A DNA stretch of 64,000 bases from Plasmodium brasilianum. Its lineage: Eukaryota; Apicomplexa; Aconoidasida; Haemosporida; Plasmodiidae. The notes under the pieces were generated by a model. The model had not been told where the DNA came from and did no database searches. It worked only from the letters and a program-made list of their open reading frames with translations. The stretch's first letter is position 1; each line of letters begins with the position of its first letter. Positions 11,012 to 21,194 of the stretch are shown in pieces. A program made the translations under genes and the position numbers. Location of the stretch: assembly GCF_023973825.1 (NCBI RefSeq), contig NC_090123.1, positions 1,285,501 through 1,349,500 on the forward strand, in the 5' to 3' direction.

Positions 11012-14000
11012 ATGGAAATAATAATAAAAAAGCCATATATAGAAATATTTGAAAAGATATTAAAGCTATTTGCATCCGTTTGCGAAAATTTGAATTTTCG
11101 ATTAACGCGAAATAAACTGGAGTTAAGTGCATCCAATAACTTAACTAATGAATTAATTATTCACATAGACAAAAAGATTTTTACCGTAACTAGCATCAGT
11201 TGTGATATCAAAAATGCAAGTGGTACAGTCAGCTCAAAAGATTTTTACAATTCCATATTTAGCAACAAAATTGTAAAGCAGTTAAGGTCTAATAGTAATA
11301 GTGGCAATACTTTCAGCGGTAGTAGATATTACATGTCCGGTCAGAATAAAAATGATGTAAATAGCACGAATAACTGTGATGGGTTCAAACATGTTCAGAG
11401 TGGAAATAACAGCGGCATCAATAGTGGTAATCGTAAAACCAATAACAATAGTATCTCTAATAACAATAGTATCTCCAATAACAATAGTATCTCCAACAAT
11501 AATAGTATCTCCAACAACAATAGTATCTCTAATAACAATAGTATCTCCAACAACAAGTGTAATTTAAATGTTTCTAAACTAATTATAAAATTTAATAACG
11601 AAGAGAACGCAAGTAGTACTCTAGAAATAGCTGTTAAATTTAAAAAGTGTAACACTTATTTTAGTGCTATATTAAAGGTAAGGTCCTTTAGCAGCTCACT
11701 GAAAAATTGTGTATATAAAAATGAATCAATAATACAAATAGAGCCAACACTTTTTCTTCTTAACTTGAAAGATCTAGCCAATGAAAGAAATATATTTTTA
11801 AAAAATACAGATAATTCATTTATTATTTGTGCAATAGAGACTTCTGACTTTAGTTTAAATAAAGAAAAAGTCAAAAGAGAACAATTTTTTTACAACAATA
11901 AAAAAATATGTATTCCTTCGAGTAAGACTAAATATTTTTTTAAAAATAAAAAGTTTGGAGATCATAATATGTCACTCCCCCTTAATGAGTTAAGAACGAT
12001 AATTAAATTTTGTTCTGATATGAATTTATTGTGTTTATTTTCAACCAAGAATTTTAAAGAACGCGTTATTATTTATTTTGGAAATATTATTACTCATATT
12101 TTAGAAAAGAATAAAAAGAAAATTTCGGAAGTTCGGGCGGAGAGAAAAAAAAATAAAAAAAAAAGAGAAGCAAAAAGAGAAGCAAAAAGGGCGCAAAAAG
12201 TAGAGTCAAAAATAGGGGCAAAAAAAGACACAATAAATCAAGGAAAAATGCAGACACAATATCGGACAAATGATACATTTTATCAAAATGGTAACAAGTG
12301 TTATAGAGACAATAGCTCAGAACATTCCTCTTATATTCCTTCCGAGGATGAAACCTCCAACTCGTGTGTTTTCTATTTATCAGATGACAACAACTCAAGT
12401 GACGAATATGATGAAACAAGCTTGGAAGAAATAGATGATAGTGATGTTCTTTTTTTCACTTCTGAATACACAAAAAAAGACTATTCTTCTAACGAAAATA
12501 TGAATTACAATAATATTATAACAGGTTATATACATTTTACATCTTACTTTAACATTTCTTGTAATTTTAATGACTATGATTGCAGTAAGGAAGAATCTAA
12601 TCATAATAATTTTGAGGATGAACTTTTCAATGATCATACTAATGTTTTTAGACACAGAGAAAAAAAAAATGGTATAACTGGAAGAGGTGATAAAGACTCA
12701 AAAAAGGAGCCGCAGCAGGAGGGCGCACATGTATGTAGTACCAGCAATGGTATTAACAGTAGTGGCAGTAGTAGCAATGTTTGCAATCGTAACAGTAATG
12801 ATGAAATGGACCGCTCCAACGACAATTTTAGCAACCACCGAAACGATGGCCTGAGTTATGAGTCAACCAACACACACAGTACAGGTAATACTAATTTTAG
12901 GAATGATGCAAATAATTTGCAAAAGTGGAAAAGTGTTAACATTGAAAAATGTGTGAAAGGAGAATACATGACCACTGCATGCAAATCGGGTGCGGTGAAT
13001 ACTAGAAGTAGAAATGGTATAAATGGAAAAAATAGTAATGATATTAAAAATGGTAATAATAATAATGGATCATCATTTTTTACAGACTATAGGGAAAACA
13101 GTACATCGAAAAATGAAATTAGGGAACTCCTCGAATCATTTTGCAATGGTGAAGAAGTATGGAATGCAGGCAACTTTGTGAAAAGTGATAATTATGAACA
13201 AGTCAGCTACGGAACGAATGGCGAGACAAAAGGAAGAACAGAAAGCGGAACACAAAGAGGAACAGAAAGCGGAACACAAAGAGGAACAGAAAGCGGAACA
13301 CAAAGAAGAACAGAAAGCGGAACAGAAAGCGGAACAGAAAGCGGAACACAAAGAAGAACAGAAAGAGGTACAGAAAGCAAAACAGAAAGAGGTACAGAAA
13401 GCAAAACAGAAAGAGGTACAGAAAGCAAAACAGAAAGAGGTACAGAAAGCAAAACAGAAAGAGGTACAGAAAGCAGAACAAATGACGGGGAGGAAGAAGA
13501 TACACGCGAATTTGATAAATTCATCGGAAATAACGAGGTAGAGGATGGGCTTAAGTGCAGATATAACACCAATTTTAGAAAGTTTAATAGCGAACAGGAA
13601 AATGGTAAGAAGAGATACGAAAGTAACAGTGGAGATACTTATGGTGAAGCATATGAAAAGTGTAATGTGGAAAAAATGAACGAAGGATTTAATCAGTATG
13701 AAGAATTAAATTATGATAATTTTATAAGAGGAAATAAGAACATTTCAGACACATATAAAAATATTGACTTACAAATAAAAAAACTTAGTGCTACTTTAGG
13801 AAATTTAAAAAAAATAGATACATATAAAAAAAAAGGTACATTGCATAATATGCGGAATAAGGAGGACAGATCTTTTTTCTCAAATTCAAATGATTTAAAA
13901 TTGAAAAGGAAAAGAAAAAATGATGCTGACCTTTGTGAAAAAAAAATAAAGAAGAATAAAAAAAGGTCATCAAAGGAGATGGTATATAATGATTTTCAGG

Positions 14001-14539
14001 AAGACAGAAATGTTGATTATGATGATAATAATAATGATGATGATAATAGTGACGATGATAATAGTGACGATGATAATAGTGACGATGATGATAATGATGA
14101 TAATAACGATGAGGCTGATAATAATAATAATTATTTTTTTCACACTGATGAAAGTATTAATAATGAATGTAACTCCACCGTAAGCGATAGTTATTATTCC
14201 TTAAGTGACGACATAGGAGTAGAAAGTAAATCAAACTTGAATAATGAAAATATGACATATAACAACTATTTTGATAGTATATATTCAAAATATCATTTGT
14301 ATAATAATTTAAAGAAGTTGGGAAATAATTTTGATGGAAATAACAATATGCAGTTCTATTCTTCGGCTAGAGATGAACATAATACTTATGGCAATTTTCG
14401 TCCTTTACATTATAGAAAAAGGGAAAATTATAAAAGAACGAGTACTGAATTCGATGATGATGTAGTATTGATAAAAAATCAGAAAAAAAAAAAAAAAATC
14501 AGCACAATTATAGGCATAATATGTAACCATAAAATATAG
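11012..14539 (+). CDS. RAD9: RAD9-like checkpoint clamp protein with large low-complexity inserts
   Basis: The 1,175-aa single-exon protein starts at ATG 11012 (a GTG just upstream is not needed). Residues 1-95 and about 190-370 read like the PCNA-fold of RAD9, a subunit of the 9-1-1 clamp that loads at damaged DNA. Supporting segments are an N-terminal helix/strand block (YIEIFEKILKLFASVCENLN, then RLTRNKLELSAS), the central SFIICAIETSDFSLNKEKV and the second-half motif LPLNELRTIIKFCSDMNL. Human RAD9 is about 390 aa; the excess here is insert. The inserts are a six-fold NNNSIS repeat (about 147-185), a Glu/Ser/Gly/Thr repeat of TESGTQRG/TERGTESK octets (about 740-830), and Asp/Asn runs near the C-terminus (about 1010-1040). 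A long acidic, Ser-rich tail is also typical of RAD9 and may be phosphorylated. Assignment is by motif memory; a RAD1/HUS1-like clamp protein is the alternative. Confidence 0.65.
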   Translation: MEIIIKKPYIEIFEKILKLFASVCENLNFRLTRNKLELSASNNLTNELIIHIDKKIFTVTSISCDIKNASGTVSSKDFYNSIFSNKIVKQLRSNSNSGNTFSGSRYYMSGQNKNDVNSTNNCDGFKHVQSGNNSGINSGNRKTNNNSISNNNSISNNNSISNNNSISNNNSISNNNSISNNKCNLNVSKLIIKFNNEENASSTLEIAVKFKKCNTYFSAILKVRSFSSSLKNCVYKNESIIQIEPTLFLLNLKDLANERNIFLKNTDNSFIICAIETSDFSLNKEKVKREQFFYNNKKICIPSSKTKYFFKNKKFGDHNMSLPLNELRTIIKFCSDMNLLCLFSTKNFKERVIIYFGNIITHILEKNKKKISEVRAERKKNKKKREAKREAKRAQKVESKIGAKKDTINQGKMQTQYRTNDTFYQNGNKCYRDNSSEHSSYIPSEDETSNSCVFYLSDDNNSSDEYDETSLEEIDDSDVLFFTSEYTKKDYSSNENMNYNNIITGYIHFTSYFNISCNFNDYDCSKEESNHNNFEDELFNDHTNVFRHREKKNGITGRGDKDSKKEPQQEGAHVCSTSNGINSSGSSSNVCNRNSNDEMDRSNDNFSNHRNDGLSYESTNTHSTGNTNFRNDANNLQKWKSVNIEKCVKGEYMTTACKSGAVNTRSRNGINGKNSNDIKNGNNNNGSSFFTDYRENSTSKNEIRELLESFCNGEEVWNAGNFVKSDNYEQVSYGTNGETKGRTESGTQRGTESGTQRGTESGTQRRTESGTESGTESGTQRRTERGTESKTERGTESKTERGTESKTERGTESKTERGTESRTNDGEEEDTREFDKFIGNNEVEDGLKCRYNTNFRKFNSEQENGKKRYESNSGDTYGEAYEKCNVEKMNEGFNQYEELNYDNFIRGNKNISDTYKNIDLQIKKLSATLGNLKKIDTYKKKGTLHNMRNKEDRSFFSNSNDLKLKRKRKNDADLCEKKIKKNKKRSSKEMVYNDFQEDRNVDYDDNNNDDDNSDDDNSDDDNSDDDDNDDNNDEADNNNNYFFHTDESINNECNSTVSDSYYSLSDDIGVESKSNLNNENMTYNNYFDSIYSKYHLYNNLKKLGNNFDGNNNMQFYSSARDEHNTYGNFRPLHYRKRENYKRTSTEFDDDVVLIKNQKKKKKISTIIGIICNHKI

Positions 14540-14594
14540 TCATAAAATGCCTTAATATAAAAGTTGTACATATAGAAAAGATTGCAGTTGTTTG

Positions 14595-14607
14595 GGGGAT
14601 AATCCCC
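14595..14607. other. short GC-rich palindrome after RAD9-like gene
   Basis: GGGGAT-A-ATCCCC, a perfect 6-bp inverted repeat with a one-base centre, 56 bp beyond the stop codon. In such an A+T-rich 3' region it stands out; function unknown. Confidence 0.6.
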
Positions 14608-14645
14608 TTGAAGTATAAAGAATCAGGGATGTAATGAATAAAATA

Positions 14646-15134
14646 TTATTTTGAATATGACCCAGACATTGACCATTCTGTATCAATTCCGAAATTTTTT
14701 TTTTTTTTTTTTTTGTTCAACCCCCCTTCTATATAGTAATTATAAACTGAACATTTATCGTTCTCATGAAAAAGAAGGCACCTTTTTTTGAAAGTGGTGT
14801 TTCTGCTACTAGCGCTTGTTTGAGGACTCACGAACATACTAACATATTAACATATATATGTGTATATGCATATACACATATACATACATGCGTGCATATG
14901 TACATATGTGAATATATTATGGCTACATTTAAAGGCAAATTTAAATTTATGTGTCACCTTCATTCAACCTGAACAATTCAGAAGTTGCCCATTTTTTAAG
15001 AGTGCAGATATCCAGTGCGTATTTTTTAGAGGACAGGAATATTTAGTTTCATATAACGTTTACCTCCTATACGAACAAATAATTTTCAGAAAGAGTCTAT
15101 TCCATTTCTCTCTTTCTTGAAAAATATCACTGTA
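14646..15134 (-). CDS. probable 3' exons of a small minus-strand gene
   Basis: Two exon-like blocks. The first (15134-15064) follows a textbook acceptor (T-rich ... AATTATAG) and ends in a GTAAAC donor; it encodes YSDIFQEREKWNRLFLKII... and finishes in phase 2. The second (to TAA 14646-14648) is open from an ATG at 14837 and can be entered in phase 2 at AG 14838 or at AG 14830. It encodes SPQTSASSRNTTFKKRCLLF, a Lys run and NFGIDTEWSMSGSYSK. Coding quality of both is good. The start exon was not found; alternatively the second block is a 63-aa gene of its own. A competing acceptor at about 14976 would end the protein quickly (LNEGDT). Family unknown. The plus strand here is also open for about 70 codons (to 15120), so a strand error is possible. 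Confidence 0.4.
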
Positions 15135-15135
15135 C

Positions 15136-15509
15136 TATAATTAAAGGAATTTTTTCTTTTTCTATTGCACACATTGTGCATGCAAATGAACCCTTTTTGG
15201 AGCAAAAAAAAAAAAGAAAAAGAAAACTATGACCATTTTGGCTAGAAAAAAAAAGAAAAAAGAAAATTATGACCATTTTGGCTAGAAAAAAAAAAAAAAT
15301 AAAAAAAAAATAAACATAAAAGTGAACGTAAAAATGGGTATAAAAATGGACATAAAAAAAAACGTAAAATACACTTAAAACTTCACACAAATATACATGA
15401 AACTTCACACAAATATACATATAACTTCACACAAATATACATGAAACTTCACACAGATATACATGAAACTTCACACAAATACATATAACGCTTACCGAGA
15501 AAGCGCTAA
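15136..15509. other. short spacer with two small direct repeats
   Basis: A segment of about 42 bp containing TATGACCATTTTGGCTAG is duplicated at about 15226-15290 between A-rich runs. From about 15370 to 15485 there are about five copies of a 22-bp unit (ACTTCACACAAATATACATGAA with small changes). No gene supported. Confidence 0.6.
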
Positions 15510-17335
15510 TCACCTGACCAGTTCATAACAATTCGAAAAGGGGGAAAGCAGAGAAAAATTAGGATCATCATTATTTTTAGGAAAAACATTCCAAAGTCTT
15601 ATGGTTTCATCAGGAGAACCAGAGGCTACAGATGTACCATCGGGACTTAATGACACGTATAATACCCTTAATTTATGACCATTTAAGGCGGAAATTTTTT
15701 TTAATTCAGGATAATTCCAAAGAATAATTTGACTGAGTGAATAGCTGTGTGTTGATATAAATTCATGAGTATTTTTAGACCATAAAATATTGGACACTTG
15801 AGAATTTGTGCTAATTTCGTTTATACATTTTCCATTGGTAGTATTCCAAAAAAATATTTTCTTATCAGCTGATCCACCTCCACTAGCTAATAAATTATTT
15901 TTATGTGGACACCAAGAAATAGCTTTTACTGCAGCTTTATGTTTTGTAAAATGAAAAAGAGATTTATTTGTATTATTATTTTCCCAAATTAATATAGAAT
16001 TATCATTACTTCCTGAGGCTAATTGTTTTCCGTTATAATTCCATTGTAAGCCACATACTTCGGATTTGTGTTCTGTTAAATGTGCATAATTATTTTCCTT
16101 GCATCGAATGTCACAACTAATTATTGTATTATCTCGACTACCTGATGTTAAAGTATTATAATACCAACATAATGCACCAACTCTTAAATTATGATTTTTA
16201 TATTTTCTAATCTTAACTCCTTTTTCAATTTCCCAAATTTCTACAACACCATTTGATAATCCAACAGCGAGATGGTTTCCAAATATATCCCATTTCACTG
16301 ATGTTACTGATTTTTTATTTTTTTCAATTTTTTTTTTTTTTTTTTTTCATTTCTTTTTTTCCCTTGTATTTTATTTAGCACAAATATTTCTTCACTTGTA
16401 CATGTTTCATTATTCCATATACATAACTTATCATTCAAAGCAACTGCTATTATATTTTTCTTTGACCAATCCAGTAAATTCAGATAAAAATCATCTACCA
16501 AATTTGGTGCACTTAAAACTCTGTATGGCTCTTTACAAATTTTCCTCTTCTCCTTTTTATCATTGTTAAAGATGTGTAACGGGTAAGAAAAATAAGGGGA
16601 AGTAATAAAAGGATCATTTATGCACACTTTTTTCTTATTTTCATTCAAATATATGCATTTCCACGCGTTTTCTATCAGTATATTTTTGTTAACAAGCGCA
16701 TTATCTGAACTATCATAGCGAAAGCTGTCGTTTTTTCGAAATTTTTGAGCTATGCGTCCCCTAGCATTATGATCATCTGCATACTTTTCCCTCTTCTCTC
16801 TTTGACCTTTCTCATAGGAAAGGAAATCCTTATTTTCATTATTATCATTATCATTATTATCATTATTATCATTATTATCATTATTATCATTATTAGCATT
16901 ATTATCATTATTATCATTATTATCATTATTAGCATAATTAGCATTATTATGATTATTATCATTATCCTTATCATCATCCTTATCATCATCAACATAATGA
17001 CCATTTTTATGGTAACCTTTTTGTCCCCTTTTACCATTTCTCGGAATAGTATTTCTCTTTAATGTGTATTCATCTATCTGTATGTTGAATTTATTCTGTC
17101 TACTATATCTAGTCTTGTAGACATAGTTCGTACGTACTTCCCCTTGTTCACTGTCAAATTCATATTCTTCTGACCAATTATTCCTAAAAATAATTTTATT
17201 CACATTTTCATTATATAGCGAAAATTCTCCCCAGGAATTATTTGGCAAGCATAACTGATTTCTTTTAAGTCCCTTTAATATTTTTTCCGAAATGTTTTTG
17301 GACCTGTAGTGATTGTTCACAGGATTAGGATTCAT
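15510..17335 (-). CDS. CDC20: CDC20/CDH1-type APC/C activator, frame broken at A20 tract
   Basis: WD40 activator of the anaphase-promoting complex. The first part (17335-16304) has a divergent N-terminus with an Asn/Asp repeat, then the family signature before the propeller: PYRVLSAPNLVDDFYLNLLD followed by WSKKNIIAVALNDKLCIWN. The second part (16298-15510) has the WD repeats (for example SGSRDNTIISCDIR, ASGSNDNSILIWE, ASGSPDETIRLWN). The two halves are in different frames, and the switch falls in an A20 tract (T-run 16328-16347). Reading across it gives KK-IEKNKKSVTSVKWDIFG, which restores a normal propeller, so I treat it as one gene of about 600 aa. The canonical C-box D-R-[FY]-I-P is not present; KRNTIPRN at about residues 93-100 may be a degenerate form. 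The last two residues are VR, resembling the IR tail that docks on the APC/C. Confidence 0.85.
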
Positions 17336-17528
17336 TTTTGTTATGTTCCTTCATCTTGTTTTATTTCGTATTGATTCATTTTGCTTTATTTCATTTTGAT
17401 TTATTTCATTTTGCTTTATTTCAATTTGCTTTATTTCATTTTGCTTTATTTCATTTTGATTTATTTCATTTTGATTTATTTCATTTTGATTTATTTCATT
17501 TTTCTTCCTTTCATCCTTTCTTCCTTCC

Positions 17529-17561
<33 letters not shown>

Positions 17562-18269
17562 CTGTCTCCTTAAAGGTTTTCAAAAAATATTTCGCGCCAT
17601 ATGTGTGCACATGTATTTGTCACACAAGGCCATAATAAATGGTTATGTTTCTTTTGTTGTGTTCCTATGTTTTATGCTTTTGCACATAACATGTAGCTTC
17701 TTCCTTTGCATAGGTATATATACATATATGTGTATACGCCTTATAGGAAAAAGGTTCTATACGTCCACGGTAAGGTTTATCGTCCGAGTCTTTTATTTAG
17801 ATGCAAGAATAAATTACAAAGATAAGGTTATTAATTAAAAAATTTATTTCATATCATGTATTCTTTTACAATTTAATAATTTTTGAACACACACATTTAA
17901 AAGAAGTATATATTTCCCTTTCGCTGGAGAGAAAAATATAAAAAGAAAAAAATAATAATAAGCACAATTTAGCTTTAACTGAAAGGGAACAAAGTAAGTT
18001 ATGCAAAAATGAGATTTATATTAGATCATGTGCATTGCTATAATGACTATTCATTATTGCTGCTACTTGTCCTACAATGATAAACTGTTATAAGCTTCTC
18101 TTATGCCTCACTATGAACCACTTTTGCCTTTTTCCATGTAACAGTTACGTAGGGAAAAAACGTGCATCTTTTTAAATCATTATATACACATATATGTACA
18201 TGTGTGTATATTTATACATGCATATATTTATGTATAAACATGCTTTATTAAAAAAAGGAAGCTTATAGT
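17336..18269. other. CDC20 upstream region and spacer
   Basis: From 17370 to 17505 runs a 15-bp repeat (TTGATTTATTTCATT, with TTGCTT variants), then a T-rich tract ending in a run of about 23 T (17528-17560); both lie just upstream of CDC20 and may belong to its promoter/5' UTR. A GC-richer island at 17590-17835 is open on the plus strand in two frames and could hold a small spliced gene (possible acceptor at about 17747), but no model is convincing. Confidence 0.45.
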
Positions 18270-18347
18270 ATGGGTCTGCCTATTCCCTATGAACTACTAA
18301 ATTCAGCATGGAGTTCTATGAATCTTACTTCACACATAACTGTTTAG
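18270..18347 (+). CDS. micro-ORF, 25 aa
   Basis: ATG 18270 to TAG 18345-18347, in an otherwise homopolymer-rich spacer. The peptide begins MGLPIPYELLNSAWSS and has a mixed, non-repeat composition. It may be an exon or a microprotein; it could also be chance. No family recognised. Confidence 0.25.
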   Translation: MGLPIPYELLNSAWSSMNLTSHITV

Positions 18348-19219
18348 TATTGTCATTATAAAAGAATTTAACCGTTTCAAAACTTTTTATCTATCAATTT
18401 TTGTTTTTTAAAAATTATTTTTAAAAAATGAAAAGTGGAGCATTATCATCGCAGTTTCCAATAAAAAAAAAATGGTGAAAAAATTATAGCTAGAAAAAAA
18501 AAAAAAAAAAATGGCAAAATAAAAGGATAGAAAAAACAAAAAAAAAAATGGCAAAATAAAAGGATAGAAAAAACAAAAAAAGGGGTAAACAAAATAATAC
18601 TACCATGTAAGGAGAAGTATAGATGCACATAAAATCATGTGTATATAAAAAAAAAAAAGGAAGCTCTTAAAAATATGCTGTAAAATTCGTTTAACATTCC
18701 CATTTGAAAAAAAAAAAAAATGCTTATTTCGATGTGTATTTTGTTCTACTCAGCAACATGCATAATAGCCTCAAGCAACGAATGTGTACTCAAAGTTGTA
18801 CATAAGTGCGTATATAATGTATGTATATGTACACGTACGTTCAAGAAAATGTGTATTTATATATATATAATTTTACGAAAATGTATGCATATATAGTCCC
18901 ATATACTTATGCGTATATTCAAAAACAATAGCAGCTAAATGTTCACATCGTGCATTAACAAAATGAGCGTACGAAAAATGATGAGGTGTAAATGTGAGCA
19001 TTTTAAACAACAGTATAATAATTTATGGAATTCAAAAAAGTTACATATGTTTAATTATTTTTCTTTTTTAAAATATTTTATACTGGTAATTTTTGAAAAT
19101 TCCAAGTAAGTTATATATTTAATTTATTGTCCATGTGTTATCTCTTTATCCTTCTCTTTTTTTATTTTAATTTATTTTATCTTTTGTTGCGAATTTTGCT
19201 CCTCGCAACGACATACCTC
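18348..19219. other. A/T-rich spacer without supported gene
   Basis: Contains a duplicated A-rich unit of about 44 bp (AAAAATGGCAAAATAAAAGG, about 18498-18585) and (TA)n-rich sequence at 18180-18240 and 18850-18900. Nothing coding seen. Confidence 0.6.
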
Positions 19220-19432
19220 TCAATATTCCTTGTTATCACAACTTCTCAATAGTAATCCAGTGGAACAAATAAATATAGAGCTAATAGCAGTTATTGTAAA
19301 TGCTACACAACCACATAATGCTTCAGCTAAACTGCAAAGTATATTTTTTTCACGCGGAATCTCATATATTACGTACACTGGACAGTAAGGTCGGTATACC
19401 GGGTCATACGTGTAGTACTGTTTGTAGTACAT
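19220..19432 (-). CDS. small Tyr/Cys-rich single-pass membrane protein (70 aa)
   Basis: An intact frame from ATG 19432 to a stop at 19220. The N-terminal third is Tyr/Pro-rich (MYYKQYYTYDPVYRPYCPVY), followed by a hydrophobic, cysteine-studded segment (CSLAEALCGCVAFTITAISS, then IFICSTGLLL) long enough for one membrane span, and a short charged tail. The pattern resembles cysteine-rich transmembrane (CYSTM-like) or palmitoylated small proteins, but no firm family can be named. Codon use is good and nothing repetitive underlies the frame, so I consider the gene real. A T/A-rich spacer with a (TA)n tract lies upstream and may be shared with the ORF at 19561. Confidence 0.65.
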   Translation of the reverse strand: MYYKQYYTYDPVYRPYCPVYVIYEIPREKNILCSLAEALCGCVAFTITAISSIFICSTGLLLRSCDNKEY

Positions 19433-19493
19433 TGTGCTAAACTTTAAAAATATAAAAAAATAGGAGAGTGACGATTGTGCAGATATATAAATA

Positions 19494-19544
<51 letters not shown>

Positions 19545-19560
19545 TTTTGAAGGTTGAAGT

Positions 19561-19707
19561 ATGCCGGAGTCCTGGTATTGGTTTACGAATAAATCATGCT
19601 ATAGACTTGTTCTTAAAAAACATAGAAGCTCTTATAACTTGTGGAGGAAGACACGAAAGTATAACAAAACAGAAAAAACAAAAAAAAAAATTTTAATTTT
19701 AATTTAA
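19561..19707 (+). CDS. small basic Trp/Lys/Arg-rich ORF (48 aa)
   Basis: ATG 19561 is the first ATG after an in-frame TGA (19555) and lies exactly where a (TA)n tract gives way to complex sequence. The product begins MPESWYWFTNKSCYRLVLKK and continues HRSSYNLWRKTRKYNKTEK, then a Lys/Ile tail. A basic, Trp-containing composition fits small ribosomal or organellar proteins, but no family match is claimed. A second frame of the same island is open too (from the TA repeat to 19696), so the true frame is not fully settled. Confidence 0.4.
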   Translation: MPESWYWFTNKSCYRLVLKKHRSSYNLWRKTRKYNKTEKTKKKILILI

Positions 19708-20353
19708 AACGTTCATTGAAAAAGAAAAAGCAAAAATATTGTTTCATAAATTATCAAAAGTTATGTATGTAAGAAAAACTCTTCCCCCTCCCCCCCCCCA
19801 AAAAAAATAAAATAAAATGAAGTAAAAAAAAAAAAAAAAAAAAAAGGTGTGCATTTTTACTGAGCTACATATGTAAATGGCCAAAAAATAGCTTTCTATT
19901 TCTCTCTCTCTATTGATCTTTTTTTTTTTTTTTTTTTTTTTTTTCCTTTTATGGTGCATGCATATAATATTTTTCTTTAATTTTTGGCTATAAAAAAAAT
20001 AAAATAAAATAGAAAAATACTCATAAATGAAATTCTTAATGATATTATTCTCAAAAATAGAATTATCAAATTGAGCATGAGGTATAAAAATGACTCTGTC
20101 TAAAATATTCAATCATATTTATATGTTTTATATATGGGATAAGATTGCTAAGTACATTATTAGTGAGAGTGCGATTAAATATAACATACTGTAAAACATG
20201 CATATTTTGAGAAGTACACATTTTTTTTTTTTTTTTCTTAACTTTACTTGTTGTCCTGTTGTCCGTTCTCCCTTGCAAGGATTTTACACACAAACAGGTA
20301 CAAATATATATATATATATATATTATATATATACATATAATGAGTAAATTAGT
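19708..20353. other. spacer with homopolymers, weak minus-strand frame
   Basis: Contains a C-run/A-run junction (19782-19810), poly-A 19824-19845 and a T24 run (about 19921-19944). At 20040-20225 the minus strand is open for about 50 codons after a possible acceptor (TTTTACAG); composition is Asn/Ile/Leu-rich and the frame is not convincing. Confidence 0.45.
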
Positions 20354-20533
20354 ATGAGCTCGCAAAAGAATGAATGTTTCTGCTTTTTGGAAGTTCCTAA
20401 ATGTGAATTAGAAGCTATTCTGCATAACAAGGGGGGAAATCTAATTTCCCACTTGTCAAAAACGCTGAAGGGAAATAACACACTAATATTAAAAGAAGTA
20501 TATTTAAATCATCATATTCTTACTGTCTTTTAA
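20354..20533 (+). CDS. small protein of unknown function (59 aa)
   Basis: ATG 20354 to TAA 20531-20533 is intact. The peptide opens MSSQKNECFCFLEVPKCELE and continues with AILHNKGGNLISHLSKTLKG and a hydrophobic/His-containing end (NHHILTVF). Composition and codon use are those of an ordinary cytosolic globular protein, unlike the surrounding low-complexity DNA. A GTATAT donor could end the exon after KE (about 20494), leaving room for further exons, but none was found. No family recognised. Confidence 0.55.
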   Translation: MSSQKNECFCFLEVPKCELEAILHNKGGNLISHLSKTLKGNNTLILKEVYLNHHILTVF

Positions 20534-20894
20534 AAGGTTTGTCTACTTAAAGTTGAAATGAGCACAAGTATACAAGCATATAAATATGAGCAAAAAAAAA
20601 AAAAAAAAAGGAACAACGGAACAACGGAACAAATGTGTACAAAACAATCTGATCATAATGCGAACAAAATGTGAACAACAAAAAATGAACAATTAAGGAT
20701 CACCTGTCCGGTCAGCATATTTTTGTTCATATATAATTAAAAAAAAAAAAATGTTGAATATTTGTGTAAAATTTTTGAAAAATATATTATTAAAGGTTAT
20801 AAGTATACTATAATTTTAAATGAATGCTGTTAATTACGAATATATAGTTTATACATATAGAATAAATTATCATTAAGCGCTTTTTCGTGGTGAA

Positions 20895-20975
20895 ATGGCA
20901 TTATATACTAAGAAGAAACAGAAGTTCATACGTATGCTATATCTTCTTGAGGACTCTCTCCATACATGTATATAC

Positions 20976-21022
<47 letters not shown>

Positions 21023-21177
21023 GGTTTATATATGTATATGTTTGCTCATGATTACCGCCCTATGTGCATATGAATATGTATGGAAGTTCATTAATTTCGT
21101 TAATCTTTTTTTTTTTTTTTTGTTTTAATCGAGCGTATGAAATTCCCGCCTGCAAGCTTGAAATATTCCAATTTTGA
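20895..21177 (+). CDS. possible two-exon small protein (38 aa)
   Basis: Exon 1 (20895-20967) starts at ATG 20895 (MALYTKKKQKFIRMLYLLED) and ends at a GTATAT donor. The intron carries a (TA)n tract and a T18 run just before the acceptor TTTTAATCGAG. Exon 2 (21134-21177) joins in phase (SYEIPACKLEIFQF). The intron has the typical Plasmodium shape. It lies 3' of, and convergent with, the giant minus-strand gene (stop at 21195). Another frame of the second exon, from ATG 21137 to TGA 21235, is also open and would overlap that gene. Tentative. Confidence 0.35.
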
Positions 21178-21194
21178 AGAAATTTTACAGAGCC

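Noticed and set aside
12090..13572. Long minus-strand ORFs opposite the RAD9-like gene
   Set aside because: Leu/Phe/Ser shadow frames produced by Glu/Lys/Asn/Thr codons on the plus strand.
17338..17838. 166-codon plus ORF beginning in Phe/Leu repeats
   Set aside because: The first half is the 15-bp repeat and T tract upstream of CDC20. Only the last part is complex, and no splice model was convincing.
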